This document shows positions 7,107-14,713 of a stretch of 64,000 nt of DNA, piece after piece. This DNA is from CAVUCH01 sp963739995 (GTDB lineage Bacteria; Acidobacteriota; Vicinamibacteria; Vicinamibacterales; JAENWD01). Under the pieces are notes generated by a model. It worked only from the letters and a program-made list of their open reading frames with translations. It was not told the DNA's origin and did no database searches. The stretch lies in assembly GCA_963739995.1 (NCBI GenBank), contig CAVUCH010000023.1, forward strand, positions 1-64,000, written 5' to 3'. The number at the start of each line of letters is the position of its first letter. The first letter of the stretch is position 1. A program made the translations under genes and the position numbers.

Positions 7107-9842
7107 TCACTTCCCGGCCGGGGGAAGCTTCGTCATCCATACGTTGCCGGTGTGCTCACCCAGGTTGAAGATGATCCGGTCACGGCCGACGGCGATGTCC
7201 GGCGCGCCGAGGTACAGGTTCTTCCACGACAGCCCCCTGCTGTGGAAGTGTTGAATGCTGAGCGGCGTCCGCATCGGCCGCTTCGTCGACGGATCGAGTC
7301 GTTGCGCCCACAGGCAGGGAGAGCCGTCCCGATCGGACCAGAAGTACAGGAGATTCCCGTCTGGTGACCACGCCGGAGCGTCGCCCTCCTCGCTCACGAC
7401 GATCCAGTCTTTCTCGCCCGAGACCCGCGAGCCGTCCACCTTCGCGACGATGACCCGGGCGGGGGACAGCCTGTCCGCCCTGCCGTTGAACGCGATCCAG
7501 CCGCCATCCGGGCCGAACCGCGGATTGTAGATGCCGTATCCCGGATGGCTCAGCCACGCGTCGTCGTGAGAAGAACCGATCGTCAACAGACCGACGCCCG
7601 ACGCATCCTGCGGAGTGACGTACAGGATTCGGTCGCCACCGGGCGACCAGTCTTCTACCTGGCCACAGTGGTCGCACACCTGCTCAGGCGTTCCTCCACT
7701 GGCGGCGACAATGAAGATGGGCATCTTCCCATTCTGCTGAAACGAATACGCGACACGGGTTCCATCACGACTGACCGCCGGATAGTGATCCTCCGGCATT
7801 CGCGTGAGGACGGTTTCTGCGCCGGTGTCCACCCGCCTCAACACGACGGCGAACCGACCGGCGCGGCGAGAGCGGAATACCAGCGTCGTGCCATCGTCTG
7901 ACAGCGTCAGATCGTAATGATCCGAGGCGTCTTCGGTCACCCGCCTCAGCACGCCGTCTACCTTACCGCGATTCGGGTCGATCGGCAGGCTCCAGACGTC
8001 CGCGCCGATCGTGCGGCTGACGAACACCAGACGGCCGTCCGATGTCACGGAGGCGGCCGCTTCGTCGGTGGTGCCGGAGGTCGCTCGTTGGGGCGTCCCG
8101 GTGAGTCGCCAGGGTTCTGAGGAGACGGCAACCTGCCAGATGTTCGAGGAGTCGCCGACGTCGGCATGAAAGAGAATGCGATTCCCCGCGCCAGTCCAGG
8201 CATCGGGGAACGGCAGCCCCTGAAACGCCCGGAACTTTTCACGGAGCAAGACACTCCGTGCCTGTACGCGAACGGGCGATCCGCGCGGCACCGCCGCGAC
8301 ATACCAGTCGATGTTGTCTTCCGGTGGCCCGTCGCGCAGCCTTTGTGCCCAGAACATCAGGTACCGTCCGTCGGGCGACCACACGTGTGCCTGCGTCCGA
8401 TAGAAGGCGGCAGCGACAGGCGTCGAAGGTCCGCCCTCGGCTGGAGCCACGTAGAGTCGGCCACCGCCGCGCTCCGCAACCCCATACGCGATCCATTGTC
8501 CGTCCGGAGAAAAGCGTGGCGAGAAGCCTCCCGCCGCGAGCAGCCTCTCATCACCACCCAATGTCGGGATGACATAGATGCCGCCCCCACGCCGGCTGGA
8601 TCGAAATGCGATCCGGCTTCCGTCCGCGGAGAACGCGGGCTCGACATCGTCGGCGGCGTGTCGCGTCAGCCGGAGTGGCGGGCCGTCTGGCAGCTGTTGC
8701 ACCCAGATATCGAGGTTCCCCTCGCCGCTGCGGTCGGATGCGTAGGCGAGCATCTTCCCATCGAGCGAGACTGCCGGGTAATCCGTCCAGCCGAGGTCCG
8801 ACGTGAGTCGCGTGAGCGAATTCGCAGGAGTGACCGACGGCTGAATCCGAGTGGTTCGCCACCACGCGCCGACGAGCAGCGCGGCCGCAGGGATGATCGC
8901 GAGCCCCATCACCAGGAGCCAGACTCGTCGGCGGGCCGGCAGTGTCACGGACACTGCGTCATTACGCGACGCGCACTCTTCCCGCAGGTCCTCGAGCGCG
9001 ACCATCAGGTCGGCCATCGATTGCCAGCGTCGGTTGGGGTCCTTGCGCAGACAGCGCCGTATCAGCTTCTCGAGATCAACCGGCAGGCCGGCAACGTGAC
9101 GACCTGGTGGTTCCGGCTCCTTCGCCAGGATGGCCGCCAGTGTGGACATCCGCGTGTCAGCGATGAACGCACGCCGGCCGGTGATCATCTCGTAGAGCAC
9201 CGCGCCGAACGCGAAGACATCCGACCGAGCGTCCGCCGGCCTCCCCTCGGCCTGTTCGGGCGCCATGTATGCGGCGGTGCCGAGAACCGTCCCCTCGGCC
9301 GTCTGCGGGTCAGCGCCACCGCAGGCCGTCTCGGTGCTGACGCGCTCGCCTATCGGCTTGAAGCCCGCCGATTCGGTCAGCTTCGCGAGCCCGAAATCGA
9401 GGACCTTGATCGACCCTCTGTCGGTGACCATGACGTTGGCCGGCTTCAGGTCGCGGTGGAGGATGCCCGCAGCATGTGCGGCCGCCAGGGCGTCGGCGAT
9501 TTGCACGGCGTATTTTAGTGCCTCCCGCAGCTGCAGTCTGTCCCGTGCAATCGTCTGGGCCAGGGATCGACCCGCGACGTACTCCATGGCGATGAAGTCT
9601 CCGTCGCCGTCCTGCCCGATTTCGTAGATTGTGATGATGTGCGGATGATTCAACGCAGACGCGGCTCGCGCTTCCTGGACGAAGCGCTTCCGGCTCTCCT
9701 CGCCGAGCGGTGCATCGTCGCGGAGCAGTTTGAGGGCGACGGGGCGACCGAGACGCGTATCGACTGCGCGATACACAACACCCATGCCTCCTTCGCCGAG
9801 AGCTCCCAGGATCTCGTAATGCGCGATCTTTTTCGTGATCAT
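7107..9842 (-). CDS. Membrane Ser/Thr protein kinase with PD40/TolB beta-propeller
   Basis: A 911-residue receptor-like kinase. The cytoplasmic kinase domain (about 1-290) is complete: glycine loop GALGEGGMGVVYRA, ATP-binding Lys in PVALKLL, catalytic loop HRDLKPANVMV, DFGLAKL and APEQAEG. One membrane helix follows (VWLLVMGLAIIPAAALLVG, about 310-330). After it comes a long periplasmic region of repeated PD40 blades such as PAVSLDGKMLAYASDRSGEG, PAFSADGSRIAFRSSRRGG and PAWSPDGNLLYFWSDRDG. The propeller probably binds a ligand or partner protein and the kinase signals inside. It lies in the interval bounded by tRNA-Ser 3' repeats, and an FHA-domain regulator, a possible phosphothreonine reader, is divergent 920 bp away. 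Confidence 0.92.
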   Translation of the reverse strand: MITKKIAHYEILGALGEGGMGVVYRAVDTRLGRPVALKLLRDDAPLGEESRKRFVQEARAASALNHPHIITIYEIGQDGDGDFIAMEYVAGRSLAQTIARDRLQLREALKYAVQIADALAAAHAAGILHRDLKPANVMVTDRGSIKVLDFGLAKLTESAGFKPIGERVSTETACGGADPQTAEGTVLGTAAYMAPEQAEGRPADARSDVFAFGAVLYEMITGRRAFIADTRMSTLAAILAKEPEPPGRHVAGLPVDLEKLIRRCLRKDPNRRWQSMADLMVALEDLREECASRNDAVSVTLPARRRVWLLVMGLAIIPAAALLVGAWWRTTRIQPSVTPANSLTRLTSDLGWTDYPAVSLDGKMLAYASDRSGEGNLDIWVQQLPDGPPLRLTRHAADDVEPAFSADGSRIAFRSSRRGGGIYVIPTLGGDERLLAAGGFSPRFSPDGQWIAYGVAERGGGRLYVAPAEGGPSTPVAAAFYRTQAHVWSPDGRYLMFWAQRLRDGPPEDNIDWYVAAVPRGSPVRVQARSVLLREKFRAFQGLPFPDAWTGAGNRILFHADVGDSSNIWQVAVSSEPWRLTGTPQRATSGTTDEAAASVTSDGRLVFVSRTIGADVWSLPIDPNRGKVDGVLRRVTEDASDHYDLTLSDDGTTLVFRSRRAGRFAVVLRRVDTGAETVLTRMPEDHYPAVSRDGTRVAYSFQQNGKMPIFIVAASGGTPEQVCDHCGQVEDWSPGGDRILYVTPQDASGVGLLTIGSSHDDAWLSHPGYGIYNPRFGPDGGWIAFNGRADRLSPARVIVAKVDGSRVSGEKDWIVVSEEGDAPAWSPDGNLLYFWSDRDGSPCLWAQRLDPSTKRPMRTPLSIQHFHSRGLSWKNLYLGAPDIAVGRDRIIFNLGEHTGNVWMTKLPPAGK

Positions 9843-9896
9843 CGGCAGACTGCGGCAGCCGCACCGAAGGCTACGCTGAACGTGACAGCTGCGGGC

Positions 9897-10674
9897 TCAC
9901 CTCCTCGGCAAGCGCTTGACTTCAGCCCTCATCTTGTCGCGCCGGTCGAGAATGGCGCCGATCTCGCTCGCGCCAAGCCACGCGCGCAATGTCGCATCCA
10001 GCTGCGCGCGCGTGAGACCATCTATCCTGGTCCAGCAGTCTTCGTCGATTCGATCCATTTTGTGGACCAGCTCTGTGCCTGTCCCGAAAGCCCGGGAATG
10101 ATCAATCAGGATGAGGTTCCACCTGGCGTCGTGCAGCATGTTTGCGCGATTTCTCTCCCGGTTGCCGATGAGGTTGTCGAACATCGTCATCCGCGCCAGC
10201 TGGTCGTTCCACGCCGCTCGTCTTGATTCGTCCGGCGGTCCCCCAGCGACGCTGTCCACGATGTCCTCTACCCACAGTTGGGCTGCACCTTCGACGCCTT
10301 CCAGCCGCCGTGCCACAGTGGGTGGAACCATGTTGAGCTTCAGGACCTTGTCGAGCTCGTAGGCGGCAATCTCGGTCTTGTAGCTCTCCCGAAACCCTCG
10401 GTAGGGTCCGGGGGGCACCGTTCTCCAGGCCATTCGCGCCGCGGGCCCACCCGGCGGCAGGGTACACCGGCTGAAGTTGCTGTTGCCGAATACCTCCTTC
10501 TTGCCGAATACCTCCCTTTTCGTGCACTCGGCGGTCCTCAGGGTACTCCTCGAATTCCTGATAGCGGCCGATCCACGTCCTGGAGCCCCGATCCTCGGGC
10601 GAGGCCGGCTGGCGCTGGCCGAGAAGGGGGAGGAGGCACATCATGATCACGGCGACGCTTGGCAATCGATTCAT
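9897..10674 (-). pseudogene. Exported kinase-fold protein (FAM20/PI-kinase-like), one frameshift
   Basis: The 5' frame gives a signal peptide (MNRLPSVAVIMMCLLPLLG) and then WIGRYQEFEEY. Deleting one G from GGG at 10541-10543 lets it continue as LRTAECTKREVFGKKEVF into PGGPAARMAWRTVPPGPY and the rest of the downstream frame. That frame carries SYKTEIAAYELDK, LARMTMFDNLIGNRERNRAN and LILIDHSRAFG, which resemble the catalytic Asn and metal-binding Asp motifs of HipA/FAM20/PI-kinase-like folds. The reconstructed protein has about 259 residues. An 18-bp tandem duplication (GTATTCGGCAA units) lies near the lesion. The single-base change in a G run could be real or an assembly error. The role is unknown. 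Confidence 0.65.
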
Positions 10675-10761
10675 AAAAGCCTCGTCGTGAGACTATAGGC
10701 GCCTGCGGAGCTCGCCGTCCTCGTCGAGTTCTCACGAAACCCTGATTCCTTGGCGACTCAC

Positions 10762-11412
10762 ATGCGCCTGGTCTTCGGAGAATGCGAGTTCGACGCGGGC
10801 CGGCGGGTGCTGTTGCGCCACGGAAGCGTCAGGCCGCTTTCCCCGAAGGCTTTCCAGCTTCTGGAACTGCTGCTCGAGCGCCGACCGGAGGCCGTTACAA
10901 AGACGGAGCTTCTCGAGCGGTTGTGGCCGGACACGTTCGTGTCGGACGCGAGCCTGCACAACGCGATTGCGGAAATCCGCGCTGCGCTGGGAGATGCGCC
11001 GCAGACGGCCCGCTACATCCGAACCGTCCCGCGCTACGGCTACGCGTTCCACGGCGATGCGAGGCTCGCGCCCGCTGCCGAGGTGTCCAGCGTCGCCGAC
11101 GCCGGTCCGCGCCTCCTCTCGGGGGCTCAGGAGTGGCTGCTGTCGGAGGGTTCGAACCTGGTTGGCCGCGATCGCGATTGCCGCGTGCGCATCGATTCGG
11201 CCACGCTCTCGCGTCACCACGCTCGCATCGTCGTGGCGAACGGAGAAGCCACGGTCGAGGATCTGAGGAGCAAGAACGGAACACACGTCAATGGACGCCC
11301 AGTGACAGAACCCGTTCTGCTCAAGGACGGCGCCCGCATTCAGCTTGGCTCTGCCACGGTGACGTACCGCGTGATGCAGCCGCTCCCATCCACCCTGACA
11401 CGCCACTCGTGA
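10762..11412 (+). CDS. Winged-helix regulator fused to FHA domain
   Basis: A 216-residue protein with an N-terminal OmpR/PhoB-type winged helix (about 1-100: FGECEFDAGRRVLL, LSPKAFQLLELLLE, LLERLWPDTFVSDASLHN, IRTVPRYGYAF) and a C-terminal FHA domain (about 130-210: LVGRDRDCRVRID, LSRHHARI, SKNGTHVNGRPV). FHA domains bind phosphothreonine, so DNA binding may be controlled by a Ser/Thr kinase. The kinase at 7107-9842 is the obvious local candidate, by inference only. The ATG at 10762 is chosen over a TTG four codons upstream. It is divergent from the frameshifted kinase-fold gene, with 87 bp between starts. Confidence 0.88.
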   Translation: MRLVFGECEFDAGRRVLLRHGSVRPLSPKAFQLLELLLERRPEAVTKTELLERLWPDTFVSDASLHNAIAEIRAALGDAPQTARYIRTVPRYGYAFHGDARLAPAAEVSSVADAGPRLLSGAQEWLLSEGSNLVGRDRDCRVRIDSATLSRHHARIVVANGEATVEDLRSKNGTHVNGRPVTEPVLLKDGARIQLGSATVTYRVMQPLPSTLTRHS

Positions 11413-11570
11413 TAGTCGAGCCGGACGTGACGCACAGGCGAACTGAGAAAGGCCTGCACGGTAAGGTCGACCGGCGTGCCACGGTGAATGTCCCCAACGT
11501 CGCCGAGGTGCCCGCGGTCGCGGAAGGCGGTCCGGCGATTCTCGTCTACGCCAACCGGGTGGCGTTCGCC

Positions 11571-11871
11571 TCAGGGACAGGCCGCCGCCTGGATCCCGTG
11601 CTCCACTACCACACGAGCCTCATCGCAGGTCAACCTCTCTAACGTCCCGAAGCCATCGAACGCGATCGGCAGCGCGACGTTGAGACGAAAACGAGCCTTG
11701 GTATCCGAAGGTTTCCAGGCGTCGATAGAGGAACGCCTCCGTCGCGCTTCGTGCGCGAGAGAGGGTTCGATTCGTTTCTTCAAGAACCCAAGTGGCCAGA
11801 ACAGGCCTGAACTTGCGACTTCTGACGCTGATCAGAGGCGAAGAAACGGTTCGCATCGCACGCCATAGCAC
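11571..11871 (-). pseudogene. Possible relic of a DUF559/PD-(D/E)XK-type endonuclease-like protein
   Basis: Two overlapping frames recall a small endonuclease-like family. The upstream one reads ATEAFLYRRLETF and the other reads KARFRLNVALPIAFDGFGTL then CDEARVVVE. Intact relatives, as I remember them, run FLYRRLETLP, RFRLN, PFDGNG, LEVDLLCADARVVVEIDG and then YRRDRRKD. Here the frame changes near 11715 and the conserved tail is gone. The rest of 11413-11921 shows nothing recognisable. Confidence is low because the match is from memory and the piece is short. Confidence 0.35.
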
Positions 11872-11921
11872 GCACGGAACCCACTACGCCTGCTAACTCA
11901 TTGAAACGAAATGATTAAATA

Positions 11922-12012
11922 TGGCGGAGAGGGTGGGATTCGAACCCACGTGCCGCTTACGCGACAAGACGCTTTCGAGGCGCCCCCGTTACGACCACTT
12001 CGGTACCTCTCC
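11922..12012 (-). tRNA. tRNA-Ser (anticodon CGA)
   Basis: The minus strand folds as a class II tRNA: acceptor GGAGAGG pairing with CCTCTCC, discriminator G and encoded CCA; anticodon stem GGCGC/GCGTC with loop CTCGAAA (anticodon CGA, plus-strand 11975-11977); a long variable arm (GTCGC...GCGGC region); and T arm GTGGG-TTCGAAT-CCCAC. The long variable arm fits serine. The last 27 nt recur at 6792-6818, suggesting use of this gene as an integration site. Confidence 0.93.
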
Positions 12013-12098
12013 GTGCCCGGGTCCCCAGCGTAGTCGGCTGGCGCGCCTGGCGGCGCGGTGCGGAACACCAGATTATACACGGCCGAATCGCGCAGCCA

Positions 12099-12353
12099 CA
12101 GTGGGCGGTAGGCAGTAGGCGGTAGGCGATGGGCGGGTGGCGGCAGGGAGGCTCCGCGAGCGCACCGCTCGGCTTGGGCCGGAGCGCTGCCGTTGGGGCT
12201 CACCACCTCGGTGTCGGGCCGAGGGCGACGCGCCCCGGGCGATTTCCACTTCCACCGCCCACCGCCCACCGCCACCGCCCACCGCCCACCGCCTACCGCC
12301 CACCGCCTACCGCCCACCGCCTACCGCCCACCGCCTACCCGCCCACCCACCGC
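12099..12353. repeat. G-rich and C-rich short-unit repeats facing each other
   Basis: The left part (about 12099-12142) is built of GGGCGGTAG/GGCGGTGG units and the right part (about 12250-12353) of their complement (CCACCGCC, CCTACCGCC, repeated about fifteen times). Roughly 110 bp of ordinary sequence separates them. The two blocks form a large imperfect inverted repeat just downstream of tadA and beyond the tRNA-Ser 5' end. No gene is seen in 12013-12353. Confidence 0.7.
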
Positions 12354-12809
12354 TCACGGTCGCAAGCGGCGGGTCTGAAAGAAGCGCTGAAGCAGCGCGC
12401 GCGAGTCGTCCTCGCAGACGCCGCCGAGGACCTCGAACCGGTGATTGAGGAAGGGGTTCGCAAGCGCGTCGATCGTGGAGCCCAGCGCACCGGTCTTCGG
12501 CTCCGTCGAGCCGAACACCACGCGCGCCACGCGTGCGTGCACGAGGGCGCCGACGCACATGAGGCACGGTTCCACGGTGACGTAGAGCGTCGACCCGGTA
12601 AGCCGATAGTTGCCGAGCGCGCGCGCCGCTTCGCGCAGCACGACGATCTCCGCATGCGCCGTGGGATCGACGGCGCTGATCGGGCAGTTGAACCCGTGCG
12701 CCACGAGCGCGCCCTCGACGACGAGGACCGCGCCGACGGGCACTTCGCCCGCGGCCTCGGCGAGGCGGGCCTGCTCGAGCGCGAGGTGCATGAAGGCGGT
12801 GTCGTCCAT
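12354..12809 (-). CDS. tadA: tRNA-specific adenosine deaminase
   Basis: A 151-residue zinc deaminase that converts A34 to inosine in tRNA-Arg(ACG). It has FMHLALEQARLAEAAGEVPVGAV, the catalytic TAHAEIVVLREA (His ligand and proton-shuttle Glu) and the second zinc motif EPCLMCVGALVHARV, followed by VVFGSTEPKTGALGS. The length is normal for TadA and no key residue is missing. Repeats abut its 3' end. The OsmC gene lies upstream on the same strand, with a hairpin between the two. Confidence 0.95.
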   Translation of the reverse strand: MDDTAFMHLALEQARLAEAAGEVPVGAVLVVEGALVAHGFNCPISAVDPTAHAEIVVLREAARALGNYRLTGSTLYVTVEPCLMCVGALVHARVARVVFGSTEPKTGALGSTIDALANPFLNHRFEVLGGVCEDDSRALLQRFFQTRRLRP

Positions 12810-12861
12810 GTGGCTCCAGACGATTCTGCGTCACGCCCGCTGCCGCGTTGCCTGCGTGTTG

Positions 12862-12883
12862 GCACGGGCGCTCCGGCCCGTGC
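12862..12883 (-). terminator. GC-rich hairpin between OsmC and tadA
   Basis: GCACGGGC and GCCCGTGC form an 8-bp stem with a 6-nt loop, downstream of the OsmC stop and 53 bp before tadA. There is no clear U run, so it may attenuate rather than stop transcription. Confidence 0.4.
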
Positions 12884-12929
12884 GCATGGCCTCGCGGTCT
12901 GTATCGCGTCCTGCTCCGTGCTCTGTGAC

Positions 12930-13322
12930 TCAGTCTGTGAGCTGTGTCTCCACCATCACGCCCGTGGTCAGCGCCTTGTGAACAGGACACGCGTTCGCGA
13001 TCTGCAGCAGACGGGCGCGCTGTTCGGACGACAGCTCGCCCGAGAGTGCCAGTGACATCGTGATCAGCCGCCGCCCCTGCTCCTCGTCGAGCCCAACCTC
13101 CACCTGCACGGCATCGAGCGGCCAGCCCTTGCGTCGTGCGTACATCCGCAGCGTGATGGCGGTGCACGCGCCGAGGCTGGCCAGCAGCAGCTCGAAGGGT
13201 TCCGGGCCCGTGTCCGAGCCCCCTGCGTCAGCGGGTTCATCGGCCCTTATCTCGTGCTGGCGTGCCGTGATGACGGTCGGGAAGTCCGCAGCTCCCAGGG
13301 AGACCGAAACAGCGGTAGGCAT
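12930..13322 (-). CDS. OsmC-family protein
   Basis: A 130-residue OsmC/YhfA-like protein, small thiol-dependent peroxide-reducing or unknown-substrate enzymes acting as dimers. The start at 13322 (MPTAVSVSLG) removes a repeat-encoded extension. The family features are visible: DTGPEPFELLLASLGACTA with the first Cys, then MYARRKGWPLDAVQVEV, and NACPVHKAL with the second Cys. The two cysteines place it among the redox-active members. The upstream sequence is another C-rich repeat block, so its promoter is unclear. Confidence 0.9.
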   Translation of the reverse strand: MPTAVSVSLGAADFPTVITARQHEIRADEPADAGGSDTGPEPFELLLASLGACTAITLRMYARRKGWPLDAVQVEVGLDEEQGRRLITMSLALSGELSSEQRARLLQIANACPVHKALTTGVMVETQLTD

Positions 13323-13345
13323 GACGGCTACTGTATCGTGTTGCC

Positions 13346-13440
13346 GCCGCCCACCGCCCACCGCCCACCGCCTACAACCCACCCCCCAGCCCATAACCCC
13401 CCGCCTACCGCCCACCGCCTACCGCCCACCGCCAGCCACC
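13346..13440. repeat. C-rich short-unit tandem repeat
   Basis: About 95 bp of CCCACCGCC/CCTACCGCC units, the same as at 12250-12353 and in the same orientation. It lies between the divergent OsmC and TPR genes. Confidence 0.75.
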
Positions 13441-13496
13441 GGTCAGGGTCGCCGTCAACCCCTCAGCCTCAGTCGTCATCGTGCCAGAATCAGTCA

Positions 13497-14705
13497 GTGG
13501 TCCCATCCTCCGACCAGGGCGGGCTGGCCGACGCGCGTGCCCGGCTCCGGCGGTCACACCGCACCCGCGTGCTCTTCGGCCTGTTCCTGCTGCTGATGCC
13601 CGCCTTCGCGCTCACGGCGTTCACGACGCGCGCGTACCGATCCGAGCAGCAGCGGCTCGCCGCCGAGTCGTCGAATCGCGGGGACCGCGCACTGCGGGAC
13701 GGCCGTCCCGCCGAGGCGATCGACGAGCTCCGAACGGCGATGAGCCTCGCACCGACGCGTCCGCGGCGGCTGCATCTGGCGCAGGCGCTCGCTGCCGCCG
13801 GACGGGACGCCGAAGCGCGAGCACACCTGCTCACGTTGCGCGAGGGCGCGCCAGGCGACGGTGTCATCAACCTCGAGCTCGCGCGACTCGCGGCCCGTAA
13901 CGGCGATGTGACGGGCGCATCCCACTACTACAGAAACGCCATCGAGGGGGCGTGGACGGCCGCCCCCGACACGAACCGGCGCGAGGTCCGCCTGGAGCTG
14001 GCCGAGCTCCTGGTGCGGCGAGGCACATCCGCGCAGGCGGAAGCCGAGCTCATCACCCTCGCGGCCGACATGCCGCGCGATCCGGCGCTGCACGTGCGGG
14101 TTGGCGACCTGCTGATGCAGGCCCAGCAGGCCCGGCGCGCGTTCGAGGTCTACACGGCTGCTTTACGAATCGATCCCGCGAGCAGACGCGCCCTCCAGGG
14201 AGCCGGCGAGTCGGCGTTCCGGATGGCGAACTACTTCACGGCGCGGCGTTACTTCGTGCCCGTGGCCGCGGTGGAACCTGGCAACACGCACGTGCGCGGG
14301 CGGCTCGACACGATCACCGCCGTGCTCGGCCTGGATCCGTTCCGCCGCGGTCTGGCCGCGCGCGAACGGGCGCGGCGTGCCGTGCTTGCCTTCGAGATTG
14401 CGGCGACGCGCCTGCGGCGATGTGGCGAATCGGTTGGCATCTCCCTCCCCGATGTGGAGCCCAGCCCTCCCGCTCCCGAGGCCCCTGTGACTGATGCCCT
14501 GCTGCGGCTCTGGACCGAACTCCGCGAAACGGCGCCCGTAGTGAAGGTCGACACGCTGTCGCGTGACCCGGATGCGCTCGAGCGCGTGATGGATCTCGCG
14601 TTCCGCATCGAGGACGGCTGTGAGGCACGCTGCGGCGAGGCGGGCCACGGGAGCGACCAGGCGCTGGTGCTCATCGCGCGCGACCGCCGCGCCACGGAAC
14701 GCTGA
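13497..14705 (+). CDS. Membrane-anchored TPR protein
   Basis: About 402 residues with an N-terminal membrane helix (VLFGLFLLLMPAFALTAFTT) and then TPR-like repeats through about residue 280 (for example GDRALRDGRPAEAIDELRTA, HLAQALAAAGRDAEARAHL, VGDLLMQAQQARRAFEVYTAAL). The C-terminal third is helical without a family match that I can name. The start is uncertain: GTG at 13497 is taken because the frame upstream is made of C-rich repeat. It ends 8 bp before the ClC channel gene, so the two are probably one operon. It may be a scaffold at the membrane. Confidence 0.8.
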   Translation: MVPSSDQGGLADARARLRRSHRTRVLFGLFLLLMPAFALTAFTTRAYRSEQQRLAAESSNRGDRALRDGRPAEAIDELRTAMSLAPTRPRRLHLAQALAAAGRDAEARAHLLTLREGAPGDGVINLELARLAARNGDVTGASHYYRNAIEGAWTAAPDTNRREVRLELAELLVRRGTSAQAEAELITLAADMPRDPALHVRVGDLLMQAQQARRAFEVYTAALRIDPASRRALQGAGESAFRMANYFTARRYFVPVAAVEPGNTHVRGRLDTITAVLGLDPFRRGLAARERARRAVLAFEIAATRLRRCGESVGISLPDVEPSPPAPEAPVTDALLRLWTELRETAPVVKVDTLSRDPDALERVMDLAFRIEDGCEARCGEAGHGSDQALVLIARDRRATER

Positions 14706-14713
14706 GGCGGAGA

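Noticed and set aside
12129..13055. Long plus-strand frame through the C-rich repeat and tadA
   Set aside because: It is repeat translation (PPTAYRPPPTAHR) followed by antisense of tadA.
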